Of a stretch of 64,000 bases of DNA, positions 43,801 to 54,900 are shown one piece after another. Every line of letters starts with the position of its first letter. The first letter of the stretch is position 1. Origin of the DNA: Streptomyces sp. XD-27. Its GTDB lineage: Bacteria > Actinomycetota > Actinomycetes > Streptomycetales > Streptomycetaceae. The notes below the pieces were generated by a model. It searched no databases. It was not told the DNA's origin and worked only from the letters and a program-made list of their open reading frames with translations. The position numbers and the translations under genes were made by a program. The stretch is taken from positions 1-64,000 of the forward strand of contig NZ_CP130713.1 of NCBI RefSeq assembly GCF_030553055.1. The letters run 5' to 3'.

Positions 43801-46800
43801 CGATCCCGAGGTGTACATCACGTAGGCCACGTCGTGCGCCCCCACCGTGAGGGGCGGCGCCTCGTGCGGCACTTCCGCGATCGCCGGGGCGTCCATGACC
43901 ATCGGCTCGACCCCGTCCGGCACCGCGTCGCGGGTCGCTCCCACGCAGACCGCCACCCGCGCGCCGGCATCGGCCAGCATCCTGTCGATCCGTTCCGCGG
44001 GGTAGTCCACGTTCACCGGCACCTGCGCGGCCCCCGCCTTCCAGACCGCGAGCAGGGCGACGAACAGGTCCGCGCCGCGTTCCATCACCACGCCGACACG
44101 GTCACCGCGCCGCACGCCCATCCCGGCGAGGTGCCCTGCCAACCCGTCCGATCGCCGGTCGAGGTCGGCGTACGACAGGGTGCGTCCGCCGTCCATGACC
44201 GCCACGGCGTCCGGGGTCCTTTCGGCCTGCTCGCGGAACAGCTCAAGGACCGACCGCCTGTCGGCCGCTTCGCCGGTCGAGGTCCCGCGCTCCACCAGCG
44301 CCGCACGCGTCGATTCGTCCGTCACGGCCAGGCGGCCCACCGGAAGCGAGGGCTGCGCCACCATCCGTTCGATGACCCGTACGACCTGCCTGGTGACCTC
44401 GGTGGCCGTTTCCCGGTCGACCCGATCGGGGCGGTAGGCCACGTCGATCCGCAAGCGGTTCCCGGGAGAGACGCTCATCGTCAGCGGGTAGCTGGTACCG
44501 GTCCGGGTGCGGATGGAGTTGATGGCGAAACCACCGTCGCCCTCAGGACCAGGGGCGTCGTCGGGGTAGTTCACGACCATCACGAGGGTGTCGAAGATCG
44601 CGCCCGTTCCCGCGAGGCGCTGGATTTCCGACAGCCCCAGGTACTGGTGCTCCGTCAACGCCGCTTGGCGGCTCTGCAAGTCATGCAGCATGTCGAGTAC
44701 GGGCCGGCTGCCTTCGAGCCGCACACGTACCGGGACGGTGTTGATGAACATCCCCACCATCCGCTCGACGTCCGGGACGTCCGCGGGGCGCCCCGACACC
44801 ACGGACCCGAACACCACGTCCGTCCGGCCCGCGAGGCGTGCCAGCACCAGCGCCCACGCGCCCTGCACGATCGTGCTCAACGTCAGTCCGTGGCCACGTG
44901 CGAAGCCGGTGAGCGCCCGCGTCGCCTCTTCGGGCAGCCATTCGGCATGCCCGTCCGGCATGACCATCGACTTGTCCGCGTCGGCGTCCATCCTGGTCGG
45001 TTCGTCCGACCCGGCCAGTTCGGACTGCCACGCCGCTCGTGACGCCTGCTCGTCCTGGCGGCGGAGCCACGCCAGGTAGTCCCGGTAGGACGGTGGCGTC
45101 GACGAGCCCTGTCCGTCCGCGTAGCCCGTCGACATCTCGCCCAGGACGATCGGTGTGGACCAGCCGTCCAGGACGACATGATGCGACGTCACGACGAGCC
45201 GGTGCGTGCTCTGGCCGAGACGGATCAGCGACAGCCGGAGCAGCGGTGCCTTGGTCACGTCGAACCGCTCTGCCTGGTCCTGCCTGAGCAGGCGGTCGAC
45301 CTCCGCCGCCGCGGCGGCCCCGTCGAGGTGCGACAGATCGGCCTCACGCCATGGGACCTCGACCTCGCCCTCCACGACCTGCACCGTCTCGCCGGATCCG
45401 AGCTGGTGGAAGCTCGTCCGGAGCGACTCGTGCCGGGCGACGAGGCGTTGCCACGCCGCACGCAGCCGTTGTGCGTCGACCGGTCCGTCGAGGTCGAGGA
45501 TGCGCTGGCTCTGGTAGACGTCGACGCCGTCCTCGTCGACGGCCCGCTCGAAGAGCATGCCTTCCTGGAGCGGTGACAGGGGCCAGACGTCCGTCAGCCC
45601 TGGTGCCGCGGCCTCCAGCTCCGCCACGTCCTGCCGCGTCAGCTCGACGAGATCGAAGTCGGACGGGGTGTGCCCGCCGGCGTCGGGTTCCTCGGCCAGC
45701 GCCGCGAAGCCGGTCAGCATCTCCAGCCATGCCTCGCCGAGCCGCTCCACCGTGGCGGGGTCGAGGTCCCTGCCCTGGACGGCCAGCCTCAGCCGGGGTC
45801 CGGCGGGGGTGTCCTGAACGTCCGCGGAGACCTCCACCGGGTGGGCAGCGAACATTTCAGGACCGCCGCCGAGCGACTCTTCGCACCCCTGCCACGGGGT
45901 GTCCTCGGCGGCGAGGCTGGACCGGCCGAAGTAATTGAAGCCGATCTGCGGGGACGGCAACGCGGCCAGCACGGCCCCGGTATCGGGGTTGAGATGGCGC
46001 AACAGCCCGTAGCCGATGCCGTCGCCGGGGACGGCGCGGACCTGTTCCTTCACAGTCTTCAGCAGCTGCCCGGCCGCGGCGGAAAGGTCGACATCGGAGA
46101 TGTCGAGCCGGACGGGGTGGACGCTGGTGAACCAGCCCACGGTCCGCAACAGGTCCTCACCGTCGGCGGCATGGCGGCCATGGCCTTCCACGTCCACGAG
46201 GATCCCGGCGCCGGCGCCGCTCCGGCGCGCCATCGCACCCCCGAGGCCCGCCAGCAGGACTTCGTGGATCCCGCAGTGGAAAGCCTGCGGCAGCCGGGCC
46301 ACGAGACTGCGCGCCGTGGCTCCGGACAGTGTCGATGACCACGAGTGCGACTGCCCGGGCTGCGTTTCGAGGGGCGAATCCGCACCGTCCAGTACGGCGG
46401 ACGCATCCGCACCATCCAGTACAGCGGACGACTCTGCACCGTCCAGTACGGCGGACGCATCCGCACCATCCAGTACGGCGACCCAGTAATCGACTTCAGC
46501 GATCGTGCTCTCGCTCGACGCCTGCTCGGTCAGCCGCCGCGCCCAGTGCCGGTACGAGGTCGTCGCGGGTTCGAGGGCAGGAAGCTCGCCGGAGGTCACC
46601 GCGTCGTACGCCGACCGCAGATCCGGCAGCAGGATTCCCCACGAGACCGCGTCGACCGACAGGTGATGCACCACCAGAGCCAACCGGCCCGGCCGGTCGC
46701 TTCCGGCGTCGACCCACACCGCCCGCACCATGATCCCCGCCGACGGGTCCAGCGTGCCGGCCGCCGTCCTGGCCTGGTGCTCGGCCAGCTCATCGAGGTC

Positions 46801-49800
46801 CGCGGTCCCGGCCGGTACCCGCGTGACCAGGCCGGCCGCGTCCACCGCGCCGCGCTCGGCCACGTACAGCCGTCCGTCAGGTGTCACCCGTGCCCGCAGC
46901 AGATCGTGCACGTCCAGCACCGCTTGCAGGGCACTCACCAGGGCATCCGGACTCAGGTCCGCCGGGGTGACGACGACTTTCGCCTGCACGAAGTCAGGGC
47001 GCGCCGCAGCATCCCCGAGGGCGCGCATCACCGGCGTCCAGGGGATCTCTCCCACGCCTGTGACCGCCTCGGAGCGGTCCCGTACGCGGGTCGCCAGGGC
47101 CTCTTGTGTCAGTGCCGCGAGTCGCTCGGGGGTCCGGTGCTCGAATATCTGCCGCGGGGTGAGGAAGATCCCCTCGCGTCGCGCACGGGCGGCCACCTGC
47201 ATGGACGAGATCGAGTCCCCGCCCAGCTCGAAGAAGCTGCCCTCGACCCCGACCCGTTCCAGGCCGAGGACTTCGGCGAACACTCCGCACAGGATGCGCT
47301 CGGCCTCCGTCTCCGGCTCCCGGCTGACCGCCTTCGCGGCGAAGTCCGGGTCGGGCAGGGCCTGCCGGTCCACCTTTCCGTTGACTGTCAACGGCAGTTG
47401 GTCCAGCACCAGGACCGCGGCCGGAACCATGAATTCGGGCAGCGTCTCCGCGAGTTGCTCGCGCAGCCGCACCGGGTCGACGTCGTGCCCCGCTTCGGCG
47501 ACCGCGTAACCGATCAGGTGCTCGTCGCGTACGGACACGACGGCCTGGGCGACGCCGGGCAGGCCGGCGAGGGCCACCTCGATCTCGCCGGGCTCCACTC
47601 GATATCCGCGGATCTTGACCTGGTCATCGGCACGTCCGGCGAACGCCAGCGCGCCCTGGTCCGTCCAGTACGCCAGGTCCCCGGTCCGGTACATGCGCTC
47701 GCCTGCCACCCGGCCGCCGCCCCCCGCGGAGGCGTCGCGGGGAGCGAACGGATCAGCGACGAACCGCTCCGCCGTCAAGGCCGCACGACCGAGATAGCCC
47801 TGCGCCACACCGGCTCCAGCGACGTACAGCTCGCCCACCACGCCCGGAGGCACCGGTCGCAGGAACGCGTCGAGGACGTAGGTTCGCCGTCCCGAAAGCG
47901 GTCGTCCGATCGGCAGCACTGATCCCGTCGCTTCGCCGGGTTCGAGCAGCCACCACGTGGCACAGAGCGTGGTCTCCGTCGGGCCGTAGAGATGCCGCAC
48001 CCGTACGTCAGGGCTGCCGCGCCGCACCCGCTCCACCGCCGCGGGCGGCACGGCGTCCCCGCCGGTCAGCACCTCGCGCAGACCGGTGAGTGACTCCGGT
48101 GACTCCTCGGCCACCACCCGGAAGGTCCCCGCGGTCAGATGGGCGACCGTGACACCACCGGCCACATATCCGGCCAGAGCCTCGCCATCCACCGCGCCCG
48201 GTCCGGCCAGCACCACCCTGGCGCCCGACAGCAGGGGCACCCACAGCTCGAACAGGGAGATGTCGAAGGCGTGCGAGGCGTGCATCAGCACGGCGTCATC
48301 AGGGCCGATCGCCCATCCCGGGTTCCCGGCCAGCGCCGCGACGTTGCCGTGCGACACGGCGACGCCCTTCGGTGTGCCCGTCGACCCCGACGTGTACATC
48401 ACGTAGGCGAGGTCGTCAGCGTCCACGCCGACGGACAGACGGGTGCTCTCCGCGACCGCCTGCCGCGTCCGGACGTCGTCCAGGACGATCGGGTCGAGCC
48501 CTCCGTCAAGGACGACACCTCGGTACGCTTCCGCGCACACCACTGCCGCCGGCTCCGCGTCCGCGAGCATGAACTTCAAGCGTTCCGCCGGGTAGGCGGG
48601 GTCCACGGGGACGTACGCCGCTCCTGCCTTCCACACCGCGAGCAGTGTCGCGATCAGCTCGGGTGACCGGTCCATCACCGCGGCCACCCGGTCCCCGCGC
48701 TGGACTCCCCTGCTGCGCAGATAGCCGGCGAGACGCTCCGCGTGCTCGGCCAGTTCCTCGTACGACATCTCCCGATCACCGTCGACGAGCGCTGCCTTGT
48801 CGCGGCGGCGCTCCACCTGGCGGTCGAACAGCTCCGGGGCCGGCCGGCCCGGCATCGTGGCGGCTGCCGTACCCCATTCGTCGACCACCACATCGCGCTC
48901 GGCCGCGCTGGTCACATCGACTTCGGCCACCGTCAGGTCGCCCGCATCCGTCAGCTGACGCAGGACCTCCTTCAATCGCTCGACGATGGTGAATGCTGTG
49001 GCCCGGTCGAAGATTTCCGTCAGATAGTCGAGTTTGAAGAGCATCGACGCGCCGGGGACGCAGACAAGCGTCAGCGGATAGTGGGCGGCTACCCGGCCTT
49101 GATGTATTCGGATGCCAAAATTTCCCTCGGAGTCCGATTCGGCGGGCTTGTTGGGGAACTTTTCGAAGACGATCAAGGTGTCGAAGACCGCGCCGGGACC
49201 GGCCGCCTGCTGGATGTCCACCAGCCCCACGAACTGGTCAGGTATGAGCGCCGACTGCCGCCTCTGCAATTCCGCAAGCAGCTCCATGACCGGCGTGGAG
49301 CCGCGCAGTTGCACGCGTACCGGAACGGTGTTGAGGAACAGTCCCGCCATCTCCTCGACGCCGGGCAGGTCCGGCGGGCGCGCCGACACCGCCGCCCCGA
49401 AGACCACGTCCGTCCGGCCCGCAAGGCGTGACAGGACCATCGCCCACGCGCCTTGCACCACGGTGTTCAGCGTCAGCCCATGGCCCCGGGCCAGTTCGTC
49501 CAGCGAGCGCGTGAGGGCCTCGGACAGCTCGACCTCGACGCTGTCCGGCACGCCGGGGGCTCGCCCCGGGTCGGCGGGCGCCACCAGCGTCGGCTCCTCG
49601 GCACCGCGCAGCCGCGCCACCCAGGCCGCCAGTGCCCTCTCCTTGTCCTGCCTGCTCAGCCACGCGAGGTAGTCCCGGTACGAGGTCACCGCGGGCAGGG
49701 CCAGCGGGTCGCCGCCGGCCGGGTACAGCTTGGACAGCTCGTTGACCACGACCGGCAACGACCAGCCGTCCATGATCGTGTGGTGGCAGGTCATCACCAG

Positions 49801-50208
49801 TCGGTGCGTACGGTCGTCGAGGCGGATCAAGGTCAGCCGCAGCAACGGCGCCTGTGCGAGGTCGAATCGTTTCGTCCGATCCTCCTCGGCCAGCTCCCGC
49901 ACGGCCTCGGTGGGGTCGTCGAGGTGGGAGAGGTCGACCTCCCGCCACGGCAGTTCCACCTCCTTGACGATGATCTGCACCGTCTCACCCGATTTGCGCT
50001 GCCGGAAGCAGGCCCGAAGCGGAGCGTGCCGGGTCAGCAGCGCCTCCCATGCCGCGCGCAGCCTGGCCGCGTCCACCGGCCCGTCCAGTTCCAGGATCCA
50101 ATGGCCTATGTAGACGTCGGGCCCTTCTCCGTCGTACACCGCGTGGAAGAGCAACCCAGCCTGTAGTGGCGACAGCGGCCAAATGTCTTCGATCCGCGAC
50201 TGGGCCAT
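37846..50208 (-). CDS. bpsB: NRPS2: modules 4-6 (C-A-T-E, C-A-T-E, C-A-T), Hpg-Hpg-Tyr/Bht
   Basis: The protein has 4,120 residues. Module 4: C (HHTIMDG about 144), A (code DIFHLGLLCK, Hpg), T (Ser about 997), E (HHLSVDA about 1183). Module 5: C (HHVVLDG about 1680), A (DAVHLGLLCK, Hpg-like), T (about 2528), E (HHLLADV about 2718). Module 6: C (HHIAADG about 3198), A (DASTLGAICK, Tyr/Bht), T (about 4042). The domain order equals that of BpsB/CepB. Residues 4 and 5 should be D and residue 6 L. The E domain of module 4 contains four 9-residue tandem repeats. In both E domains the Gly of HHxxxDG is replaced (by Ala and Val). The ATG at 50208 follows GGGAG. NRPS3 starts 11 nt downstream of the stop. 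No frameshift was seen over 12.3 kb. Confidence 0.96.
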   Translation of the reverse strand: MAQSRIEDIWPLSPLQAGLLFHAVYDGEGPDVYIGHWILELDGPVDAARLRAAWEALLTRHAPLRACFRQRKSGETVQIIVKEVELPWREVDLSHLDDPTEAVRELAEEDRTKRFDLAQAPLLRLTLIRLDDRTHRLVMTCHHTIMDGWSLPVVVNELSKLYPAGGDPLALPAVTSYRDYLAWLSRQDKERALAAWVARLRGAEEPTLVAPADPGRAPGVPDSVEVELSEALTRSLDELARGHGLTLNTVVQGAWAMVLSRLAGRTDVVFGAAVSARPPDLPGVEEMAGLFLNTVPVRVQLRGSTPVMELLAELQRRQSALIPDQFVGLVDIQQAAGPGAVFDTLIVFEKFPNKPAESDSEGNFGIRIHQGRVAAHYPLTLVCVPGASMLFKLDYLTEIFDRATAFTIVERLKEVLRQLTDAGDLTVAEVDVTSAAERDVVVDEWGTAAATMPGRPAPELFDRQVERRRDKAALVDGDREMSYEELAEHAERLAGYLRSRGVQRGDRVAAVMDRSPELIATLLAVWKAGAAYVPVDPAYPAERLKFMLADAEPAAVVCAEAYRGVVLDGGLDPIVLDDVRTRQAVAESTRLSVGVDADDLAYVMYTSGSTGTPKGVAVSHGNVAALAGNPGWAIGPDDAVLMHASHAFDISLFELWVPLLSGARVVLAGPGAVDGEALAGYVAGGVTVAHLTAGTFRVVAEESPESLTGLREVLTGGDAVPPAAVERVRRGSPDVRVRHLYGPTETTLCATWWLLEPGEATGSVLPIGRPLSGRRTYVLDAFLRPVPPGVVGELYVAGAGVAQGYLGRAALTAERFVADPFAPRDASAGGGGRVAGERMYRTGDLAYWTDQGALAFAGRADDQVKIRGYRVEPGEIEVALAGLPGVAQAVVSVRDEHLIGYAVAEAGHDVDPVRLREQLAETLPEFMVPAAVLVLDQLPLTVNGKVDRQALPDPDFAAKAVSREPETEAERILCGVFAEVLGLERVGVEGSFFELGGDSISSMQVAARARREGIFLTPRQIFEHRTPERLAALTQEALATRVRDRSEAVTGVGEIPWTPVMRALGDAAARPDFVQAKVVVTPADLSPDALVSALQAVLDVHDLLRARVTPDGRLYVAERGAVDAAGLVTRVPAGTADLDELAEHQARTAAGTLDPSAGIMVRAVWVDAGSDRPGRLALVVHHLSVDAVSWGILLPDLRSAYDAVTSGELPALEPATTSYRHWARRLTEQASSESTIAEVDYWVAVLDGADASAVLDGAESSAVLDGADASAVLDGADSPLETQPGQSHSWSSTLSGATARSLVARLPQAFHCGIHEVLLAGLGGAMARRSGAGAGILVDVEGHGRHAADGEDLLRTVGWFTSVHPVRLDISDVDLSAAAGQLLKTVKEQVRAVPGDGIGYGLLRHLNPDTGAVLAALPSPQIGFNYFGRSSLAAEDTPWQGCEESLGGGPEMFAAHPVEVSADVQDTPAGPRLRLAVQGRDLDPATVERLGEAWLEMLTGFAALAEEPDAGGHTPSDFDLVELTRQDVAELEAAAPGLTDVWPLSPLQEGMLFERAVDEDGVDVYQSQRILDLDGPVDAQRLRAAWQRLVARHESLRTSFHQLGSGETVQVVEGEVEVPWREADLSHLDGAAAAAEVDRLLRQDQAERFDVTKAPLLRLSLIRLGQSTHRLVVTSHHVVLDGWSTPIVLGEMSTGYADGQGSSTPPSYRDYLAWLRRQDEQASRAAWQSELAGSDEPTRMDADADKSMVMPDGHAEWLPEEATRALTGFARGHGLTLSTIVQGAWALVLARLAGRTDVVFGSVVSGRPADVPDVERMVGMFINTVPVRVRLEGSRPVLDMLHDLQSRQAALTEHQYLGLSEIQRLAGTGAIFDTLVMVVNYPDDAPGPEGDGGFAINSIRTRTGTSYPLTMSVSPGNRLRIDVAYRPDRVDRETATEVTRQVVRVIERMVAQPSLPVGRLAVTDESTRAALVERGTSTGEAADRRSVLELFREQAERTPDAVAVMDGGRTLSYADLDRRSDGLAGHLAGMGVRRGDRVGVVMERGADLFVALLAVWKAGAAQVPVNVDYPAERIDRMLADAGARVAVCVGATRDAVPDGVEPMVMDAPAIAEVPHEAPPLTVGAHDVAYVMYTSGSTGVPKGVAVPHGSVAALASDPGWSQGLEDCVLLHAPHAFDASLVETWVPLVSGARVRVAEPGAVDAQRLRETIEHGVTTAHLTAGSFRVVAEESPESFRGLREILTGGDSVPLASVARVRRACPEVRVRQLYGPTEATLCATWHLLEPGDETGDTLPIGRPLAGRRAYVLDAFLQPVAPNVTGELYLAGAGLAHGYLGASGPTSERFVADPFAPGDTAARSTSEATDGRMYRTGDLARWTDQGELLFVGRADSQVKIRGYRVEPGEIEAALAEVPRVAQAIVVVREDQPGEKRLIAYVTTEGDPGPDSDTVREHLAARLPEFMVPAVVVLDGFPLTLNGKIDRAALPAPEYTARAAGREPRTDAERVLCDLFAEILRLDRVGADDGFFELGGDSILSMRLAARARREGFVFGAKQVFEQKTPAGIAAVAERGGPARADVVDGVGEVPWTPVARALLERDARAMTRRAPAQWVTVGAPDDLSVEVLAAGLAAVIGTHDMLRSRIVETDGEQPRLVVADRAAVAAATLVERVEAGAGDLDEIAERCAEETAARLDPAAGVMIRAVWVDAGPGRLGRLVVVAHHLLADVVSWRVLLPDLQTACAAVAAGREPALDPVDVSYRRWARTLVEQAATRTAELETWTAILDGAQSLSGEFDPTRDTMSTAGRRTWRVPQDKAGVLVAKATSAFHCGVHEVLLATLAGAVARWRGDTAVVVDVEGHGRQPLGDLDLSRTVGWFTDIHPLRLDVAGIDTAEAVSGGDAAGVLLKSVKENVRGVPDGGLGYSMLRYLNAETGPALAALPKPDIGFNYLGRFSSRPDGAAEPWQMVGTIGGTTDQDAALRHVLEIDAVVLDAPDGPALELSLTWAGRLLGEAEAEALGQGWLDMLTGLAAHVDAGDAGGHTPSDFPLTVLTQRDVAEIEAAVPGLVDIWPLSPLQEGLLFHAADERGPDVYASMRTLVIEGPLDVARFRRSWQVLLDRHPALRASFHQLGSSATVQAVAGEVALPWQETDLSHLPEDEALAEVDRLAAELHAERFDLARAPQLRLHLLRLGDRRHRLVFTSHHIAADGWSLPLITGEVLAAYYAGGTGRALPIPTSYRDYLAWAVQQDKTAAREAWRAELAGLDEATHVVPPESIITPVEPDRIGFELDDDLSRRLREFTRHHGVTANTLFQGVWALLLARLTGRDDVVFGAAVAGRPPEIPGVESAVGLFMNMLPVRAHLAGAEPFLDMLADLQQRQVALIPHQHVGLTEINQHAGPGAAFDTIVVFENYPPPPPVSEEPDALIMRPAGIPNDTGHYPLSMRASVSGPVHGEVIFRPDAFERTQVEELLASLLRALEQVVADPRTPVGRVGLIGPEQRRLVVDEWNRTDKPLAAETLPVVFRRQVERTPDAPAVQDAARSLSYSQLLGEVEALARLLVGLGVRREARVGVLVERSAELAVTLMGVSFAGGAFVPVDPDYPRERVEFMLAHSAPDVLVCTKTTRAVVPAEFAGTVLVLEELPAADPGVELPRVASDDAAYVIYTSGSTGVPKGVLVAHSGLVNLGYAHIERMAVTSSSRVLQLSAIGFDAIVSELYMTLLAGATLVLPDAANMPPRVTLGDAIRKAGITHLTVSPSVLASEDDLPDTLQTVLTGGEALPAALVDRWSPGRRVIQAYGPTETTICSTMSAPLAPGHDVVPLGGPIHNVRHYVLDAFLQPVPPGVVGELYITGVGLARGYLGRPGLTAERFVASPFAPGERMYRSGDLFRWSPEGQLLFAGRVDAQVKVRGYRVEPAEIEAVLAEHPGVGQVAIAVRRDGPGDKQLVAYVVPSADASGQNGTLTSALRELAAERLPEYMMPAAFVSLEHMPLTPNGKLDHRALQTLDFVGMSSKRDPRTAMEARLCALFAEVLGLERVGPDDSFFELGGDSIISMQLSARARRQGLELTPWQVFEERTPERLALLVTELPADGDATAAPESSAGPLVALSSDQMDQLEAGLAGEQAL
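46379..46484 (-). repeat. 27-bp tandem repeat (four copies) in the module 4 epimerase domain
   Basis: Four nearly identical 27-bp units keep the reading frame and encode repeats of [18 protein letters not shown] in the E domain of module 4 (residues about 1241-1276 of NRPS2). The unit comes from the conserved 'AVLDGA' helix end, which normally occurs once, for example as AILDGAQ in module 5. Alternate units share the same variants, pointing to stepwise duplication. Confidence 0.9.
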
Positions 50209-50640
50209 CAATGTCTCCCTTAATCAGCTATGGGCTTGACGTTGGTCGTCGAACTAAACCGTGAATTCCTCAAACTCGCCCTGAACCAGGTCGAGGAGGT
50301 CGACGTCGAATGCGGAACGTGCCGCACGGAAGAATCATCCGCCTGACGGGCAATCCCAGACAACATGTCCAGTCACACCGGAGACGGTCGCTCGATCGCC
50401 GTCGCTCAATACACGTGCGCCAGGCGGCGCCTGGCCTTCATACTCCACGCCGAAGAGGCCACCGGCAACGTGACTATGTCCCGCCGGTACTTCGGGAGCA
50501 TTCGGCAGGCGTACGACGGCTTGTACCGCCGCTACCAGGGCCGAGGGCGTCGAGACCCTGCGGACCCGCTCAACGGACCCTGAACCGGCGGAACACGGGC
50601 CGCCTGCGGGGCGAGCCGCACAGCGGGCCGCGGCCGGCGC
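50209..50640. promoter_or_regulatory. intergenic region upstream of NRPS2
   Basis: This 432-nt gap between pdh and NRPS2 probably carries the promoter for NRPS2 and everything downstream to the methyltransferase gene. A relatively AT-rich part lies within 60 nt of the NRPS2 start. Short frames on the plus strand (about 50310-50711) have no motifs and are not called. I could not define a StrR/Bbr-type palindrome. Confidence 0.4.
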
Positions 50641-51738
50641 TCAGCGCTCGTGCCAGCCGTCGGCCCGCAGGGCTTCCCGCAGCGGTGCCGACATGCCGGG
50701 AGCGACGCTGACATGGACCAGGCCTGCCTGCCGGCCGGTGGCGTGCTCGATGCGGATGTCCTCGATGTTGACGTCGGCGCGGCCCGCGTCCGTCAGCAGA
50801 CGTGCCAGTTCGCCCTGCTGGTCGCCGATCATCACGGTCACCGATTCGAACCGCTCAGGCTGCGGCCCGTGCTTACCGGAGATGCGGCTGCGGCCCGACA
50901 CCCCCCTGCGCAGCATGGTCCCGACCGTCTTCATGCCGCTGCTGCGCTTGGCCTCGTCCGTCGCCGCCATGGCGCGCAGCCCGGCGACCATCTCGCTCAG
51001 GTCGGCGCCCAGTTCGTCCAGGAGGTCCGCCACGACCGCGGCGTTGCCGCCCAGGATGTCCAGCCAGAGCTGGGGGTCGGCTTCCGCGATCCGGGTCAGG
51101 TCCCGCAGCCCCGGACCCGCCAGGCTCACCTCACGTTCCTCGGCGCCTTCCAGGCGCATGGCGACCAGGCTCGCCACCACGTGGGGCGCGTGGGACACCA
51201 GCGCCACCGCGCGGTCGTGTGCCGCCGCCTCCATCAGGACGGGAACAGCGCCGCACAGCGTCACCAGCTCCAGTGCCGTGTTGAGCGTCTCGGTATCGGT
51301 GTCCGCCGTCGGCGTCAGCGCCCAGGTGCGGCCCTCGAAGAGGTCGCCCCGAGCCTTCAGCGGGCCGCTGCGCGACGCACCTGCCATGGGGTGCCCGCCC
51401 ACGTAGCACGAGGTGTCGCAGTTGAGGGCGATGACGTCGTGCTGCATCTCCGCCTTCACGCTCGCCACGTCCGTGTAGTGCCGCGCCAGGCGCGCGCCCT
51501 GCGCGTCCGCAAGGACCTTGCCGACGAGCGGCGGCGGCACCGCGACGATCGCCAGGTCGACGGTCTCCGTGGGCGGCTGCACCGTACCGGCGCCCAGCGA
51601 CGCGGCCGTCCGGGCAGCCGCCGAGTCGACGTCCCTGAGGTACACGGTCAGGCCGCGCGCCCGCAGCGCCAGCGCCACCGACGTACCCATCAGACCTGTG
51701 CCGATCACCAGTGCGGAGTGCATCACGGCCACATCCAT
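50641..51738 (-). CDS. pdh: prephenate dehydrogenase with C-terminal ACT domain
   Basis: The protein has 365 residues. Prephenate dehydrogenase oxidatively decarboxylates prephenate to 4-hydroxyphenylpyruvate, the precursor of both Tyr and Hpg; a cluster copy raises supply. The NAD-binding motif is IGTGLMGTSVALALRARG. The catalytic region has GGHPMAGASRSGP, and the C-terminal 70 residues (VMIGDQQGELARLLTDAG, then NIEDIRIEH) form an ACT-like domain. GAAGGA directly abuts the first ATG (51738); the GTG at 51732 or the ATG at 51723 may be the real start. It lies between NRPS1 and NRPS2, and a strong hairpin separates it from NRPS1, so it may have its own promoter. Confidence 0.92.
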   Translation of the reverse strand: MDVAVMHSALVIGTGLMGTSVALALRARGLTVYLRDVDSAAARTAASLGAGTVQPPTETVDLAIVAVPPPLVGKVLADAQGARLARHYTDVASVKAEMQHDVIALNCDTSCYVGGHPMAGASRSGPLKARGDLFEGRTWALTPTADTDTETLNTALELVTLCGAVPVLMEAAAHDRAVALVSHAPHVVASLVAMRLEGAEEREVSLAGPGLRDLTRIAEADPQLWLDILGGNAAVVADLLDELGADLSEMVAGLRAMAATDEAKRSSGMKTVGTMLRRGVSGRSRISGKHGPQPERFESVTVMIGDQQGELARLLTDAGRADVNIEDIRIEHATGRQAGLVHVSVAPGMSAPLREALRADGWHER

Positions 51739-51900
51739 TCCTTCGGTTGATCAGTATGAGCAGGGGCCCGGGACCGGGCGCCCGTCGATCGGGGCCCTGG
51801 ACGGTGGGCGGCAACACGCGCAAGGCCGGACGGTGGCCGAGGCCCCGCAGGGATCGGACCTCCGCCGAAGCGGAGTGGTAGCGCCCGCCGGGCGCGGCCG

Positions 51901-51920
51901 CTCACCCATACGTGGGTGAG
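51901..51920 (-). terminator. perfect hairpin downstream of NRPS1
   Basis: CTCACCCA and TGGGTGAG form a perfect 8-bp stem with a 4-nt loop (TACG). It lies 40 nt after the NRPS1 stop and 163 nt before the pdh start. This is the clearest terminator-like structure in the window and should end or reduce the ABC transporter-NRPS1 transcript. Confidence 0.65.
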
Positions 51921-51959
51921 AGCCGCGCACAGCGTGTCGTCAGAGGAGCAGGGCAGGTC

Positions 51960-54900
51960 TCACTGGTGGTTGAACTCGGCCTCGAATGCGTCGATCTCCT
52001 CCTGGTCCAGGTCGAGGAGGTCGACGCCGGACGGGATCTCCGCGCCCGCACCAGGGTCATCCGTGCCCAGCTGCACGATCGTCGCGATGCCCGCCGGCGT
52101 CCGGTGCTCGAACACCTCCCGCGGGCCGAAGACCATGCCGTCACGGTGGGCCCGCGCCGCCAGCTGCATCGAGAGAAGCGAATCCCCGCCCAGCTCGAAG
52201 AAGCTGTCGTCCGCACCGACCCGCGGCAGCCCGAGCACCTCGGCGAACAGATCGCACAGCATCCGTTCGACCTCGGTGACCGGCTCCCTGTCGGAGACGC
52301 GTCCGCTGAAGTCGGGCTCCGGCAGCGCCTTGCGGTCGACCTTCCCGTTCGCTGTCACGGGCAGCGCGTCGAGCACCACCACCGCCGCCGGCACCATGTA
52401 CTCCGGCAACCGGGCCGCCACGCCCTCGCGCACCGCCACGGCGTCCACCGCGGCCTCCCCGGCAGGGGTCACGTACCCCACCAGCCGTTCGCCGGCATGA
52501 CTGGCGCGGACCACCGCCACCGCCTGCCCCACCGACTCCTGCGCCAGGAGCGCCGCCTCGACCTCACCCGGCTCGATGCGGAAGCCGCGCACCTTCACCT
52601 GGTCGTCGACACGACCGACGAAGACCAGCTCCCCTTCCGGGTTCCACCAGACCAGGTCCCCGGTCCGATACATCCGCTCACCCGAGCCGAACGGATCGGC
52701 TACGAATCGAGCCGCGGTCAACCCCGCTCGGCCCAGATACCCCCGCGCCACACCCACACCGGCTATGTACAACTCGCCCACCGCACCCGGTGGCACCATC
52801 CGCATCCACGCATCCAGGACGAGCGCCCGGGTGTTCGCGGTCGGATACCCGATCGGCGGAATCTCATCACCGTCCGGAATGTCCCGGCCGATCGTCATGG
52901 CGATCGTGGCCTCGGTCGGCCCATAGGTGTTGATCATCCGGCGCCCGGGCGTCCACCGGTGCACGAGTTCAGGAGGACACGCCGCCACGCCCAGTACCAG
53001 GCACGGCAGTACCCAGTCGGGTGATGCGGGAACGGTGGCCAGCACGGGGGCGGGATCAGCGCATGGCTGATCTCCCGGCTCGCCAGCACCTCGGCCAGCT
53101 CTCCACCGGCCACCACACCCTCGGGCGGAACCACCAGTGCCGCACCGCCACCGACGGCCATGAGCAGTTCCAGCACCGAGACGTCGAAACTCGGCGACGC
53201 CAAGGCCAGAACCCGGCTCCGGGTGGTCAGATCAAGGCGCTCGGCCAGGCTGTTGGCCAGACTGGCCAAGCCGGTGTGGGTGAGCACGACGCCCTTGGGT
53301 TTTCCGGTGGAGCCGGAGGTGTAGATGAGGTAGGCCGCATTTTCGGGCACTGCCCGCGACCGCACCGGATCGGTGGGGTATCCGCTGACCGCACGCACCA
53401 CCGACTCGTCCACCACGACCGCCGGTCGCGCGTCGGCGAGGATGTAGTCGATGCGCGCCTGGGGGTAGTTCGCGTCGATGGGCAGCCAGGCGGCGCCGGC
53501 TTTGGTGACACCGAGGACGGTGACCACCAGTTCCAGGCAGCGGGGCAGCATGATCGCGACCCGGTCCTCGGTTCCGACGCCGTGGTCGATGAGCCAGTGG
53601 GCGAACTGGTTGGCGCGGGTGTCGAGCTGGGCGTAGGTCAGCGACTGGTTCTCGAAGACCGCCGCGGTCGCCTCAGGGGTGGCGGCGACCCGCGCGGCGA
53701 ACATCTCCGGCAGCGTCTGGGCCGGCACCTCCACCGCGGTGTCATTGAACGCCCGCAGCTGTCGCCGCTCGGCATCGGTCAGGATCGGCACCACGGACAG
53801 CGGCACCCGCGGAGCGGCGACGAGGGCTTCGAGCACCTGCGTGAACCGATCCAGTACGGCATCGGCCTGCGCGGCGGTGACCAGCTCGGGCTGGCGTTCG
53901 AGGCGCAGTTGCAGGCCGTCGCCCGGGATGGCCGTCAGTGCCAGGGGATAGTGGGTGGAGTCGGCGTCCGTCACGCCCTGCACACGCAGCCGATCCGGTT
54001 CCGCGCCGGCGGCCGCGTCATCGGGCGCGGCGGGCTTGGGGTAGTTCTCGTAGACGAAGAGGGTGTCGAAGAGCTGCCCGAGCCCGACGGCCTGCTGGAT
54101 GTCGGCGAGCCCGAGGTGGTGATGGGTCAGCAGCGCTGTCTGCTCGCTCTGCAAGCGCCGCGTCAGTTCGGTGAAGGTGTGCTGCGGCTCCATCCGTACC
54201 CGGACCGGGACGGTGTTGATGAAGAGTCCGACCATGGTGTCGATCCCGGGAAGCTCGGCCGAGCGCCCGGACACCACCGAGCCGAACACCACGTCGTCGC
54301 GACCGGTCATCGCCCCGAGGACCACTCCCCACACCGCCTGTAGCAGTGTGCTGACCGTGACGCCGAACTCGCGGGCCCTCGCCGCCACAGCCTCGAAGGA
54401 CGTCTCGTCCAGCGCGCCCCATATCTGTTCGGACATCTGGACCGGCACCAGCCGGTCCGCCGCGACCAGAGTCGGCTCGGGCAAGCCGGCCAGGGCCTCG
54501 CGCCACGCGGTGCTCGCAGCGTCCCGATCGGTTCTGCTCAACCAGGCCAGGTACTGCCCGTACGGTGTCACCGGCGCCAGCGCGAGCGGATCCGCTCCGT
54601 TGTCGTACAGCTGGAACAGTTCATCCAGCAGCAGGTGTATCGACCAGCCGTCGAGCAGGATGTGGTGAGAGGTCAGTACCAGCTGGTACTGGTCCGGCCC
54701 CACCACGATCACCATGAACCGCAGCAGCGGGGGCCGGGCGAGTTCGAACGGCTTCGCCCGTTCTGCCGCGGCCACCACCTCCGCTTCGGCCTGCGGGTCT
54801 GCCGATTCCGTCACGTCCACCTGGGTCAGCGGCACCTCCACGGTGCCGGCGATCACCTGGTAGGGGACCCCGGCGGCGCTGTGCCGGAAGCCGGCACGGA

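Noticed and set aside
50310..50711. Plus-strand frames between NRPS2 and pdh
   Set aside because: No motifs; the longer one runs into the pdh 3' end antisense. Treated as promoter region.
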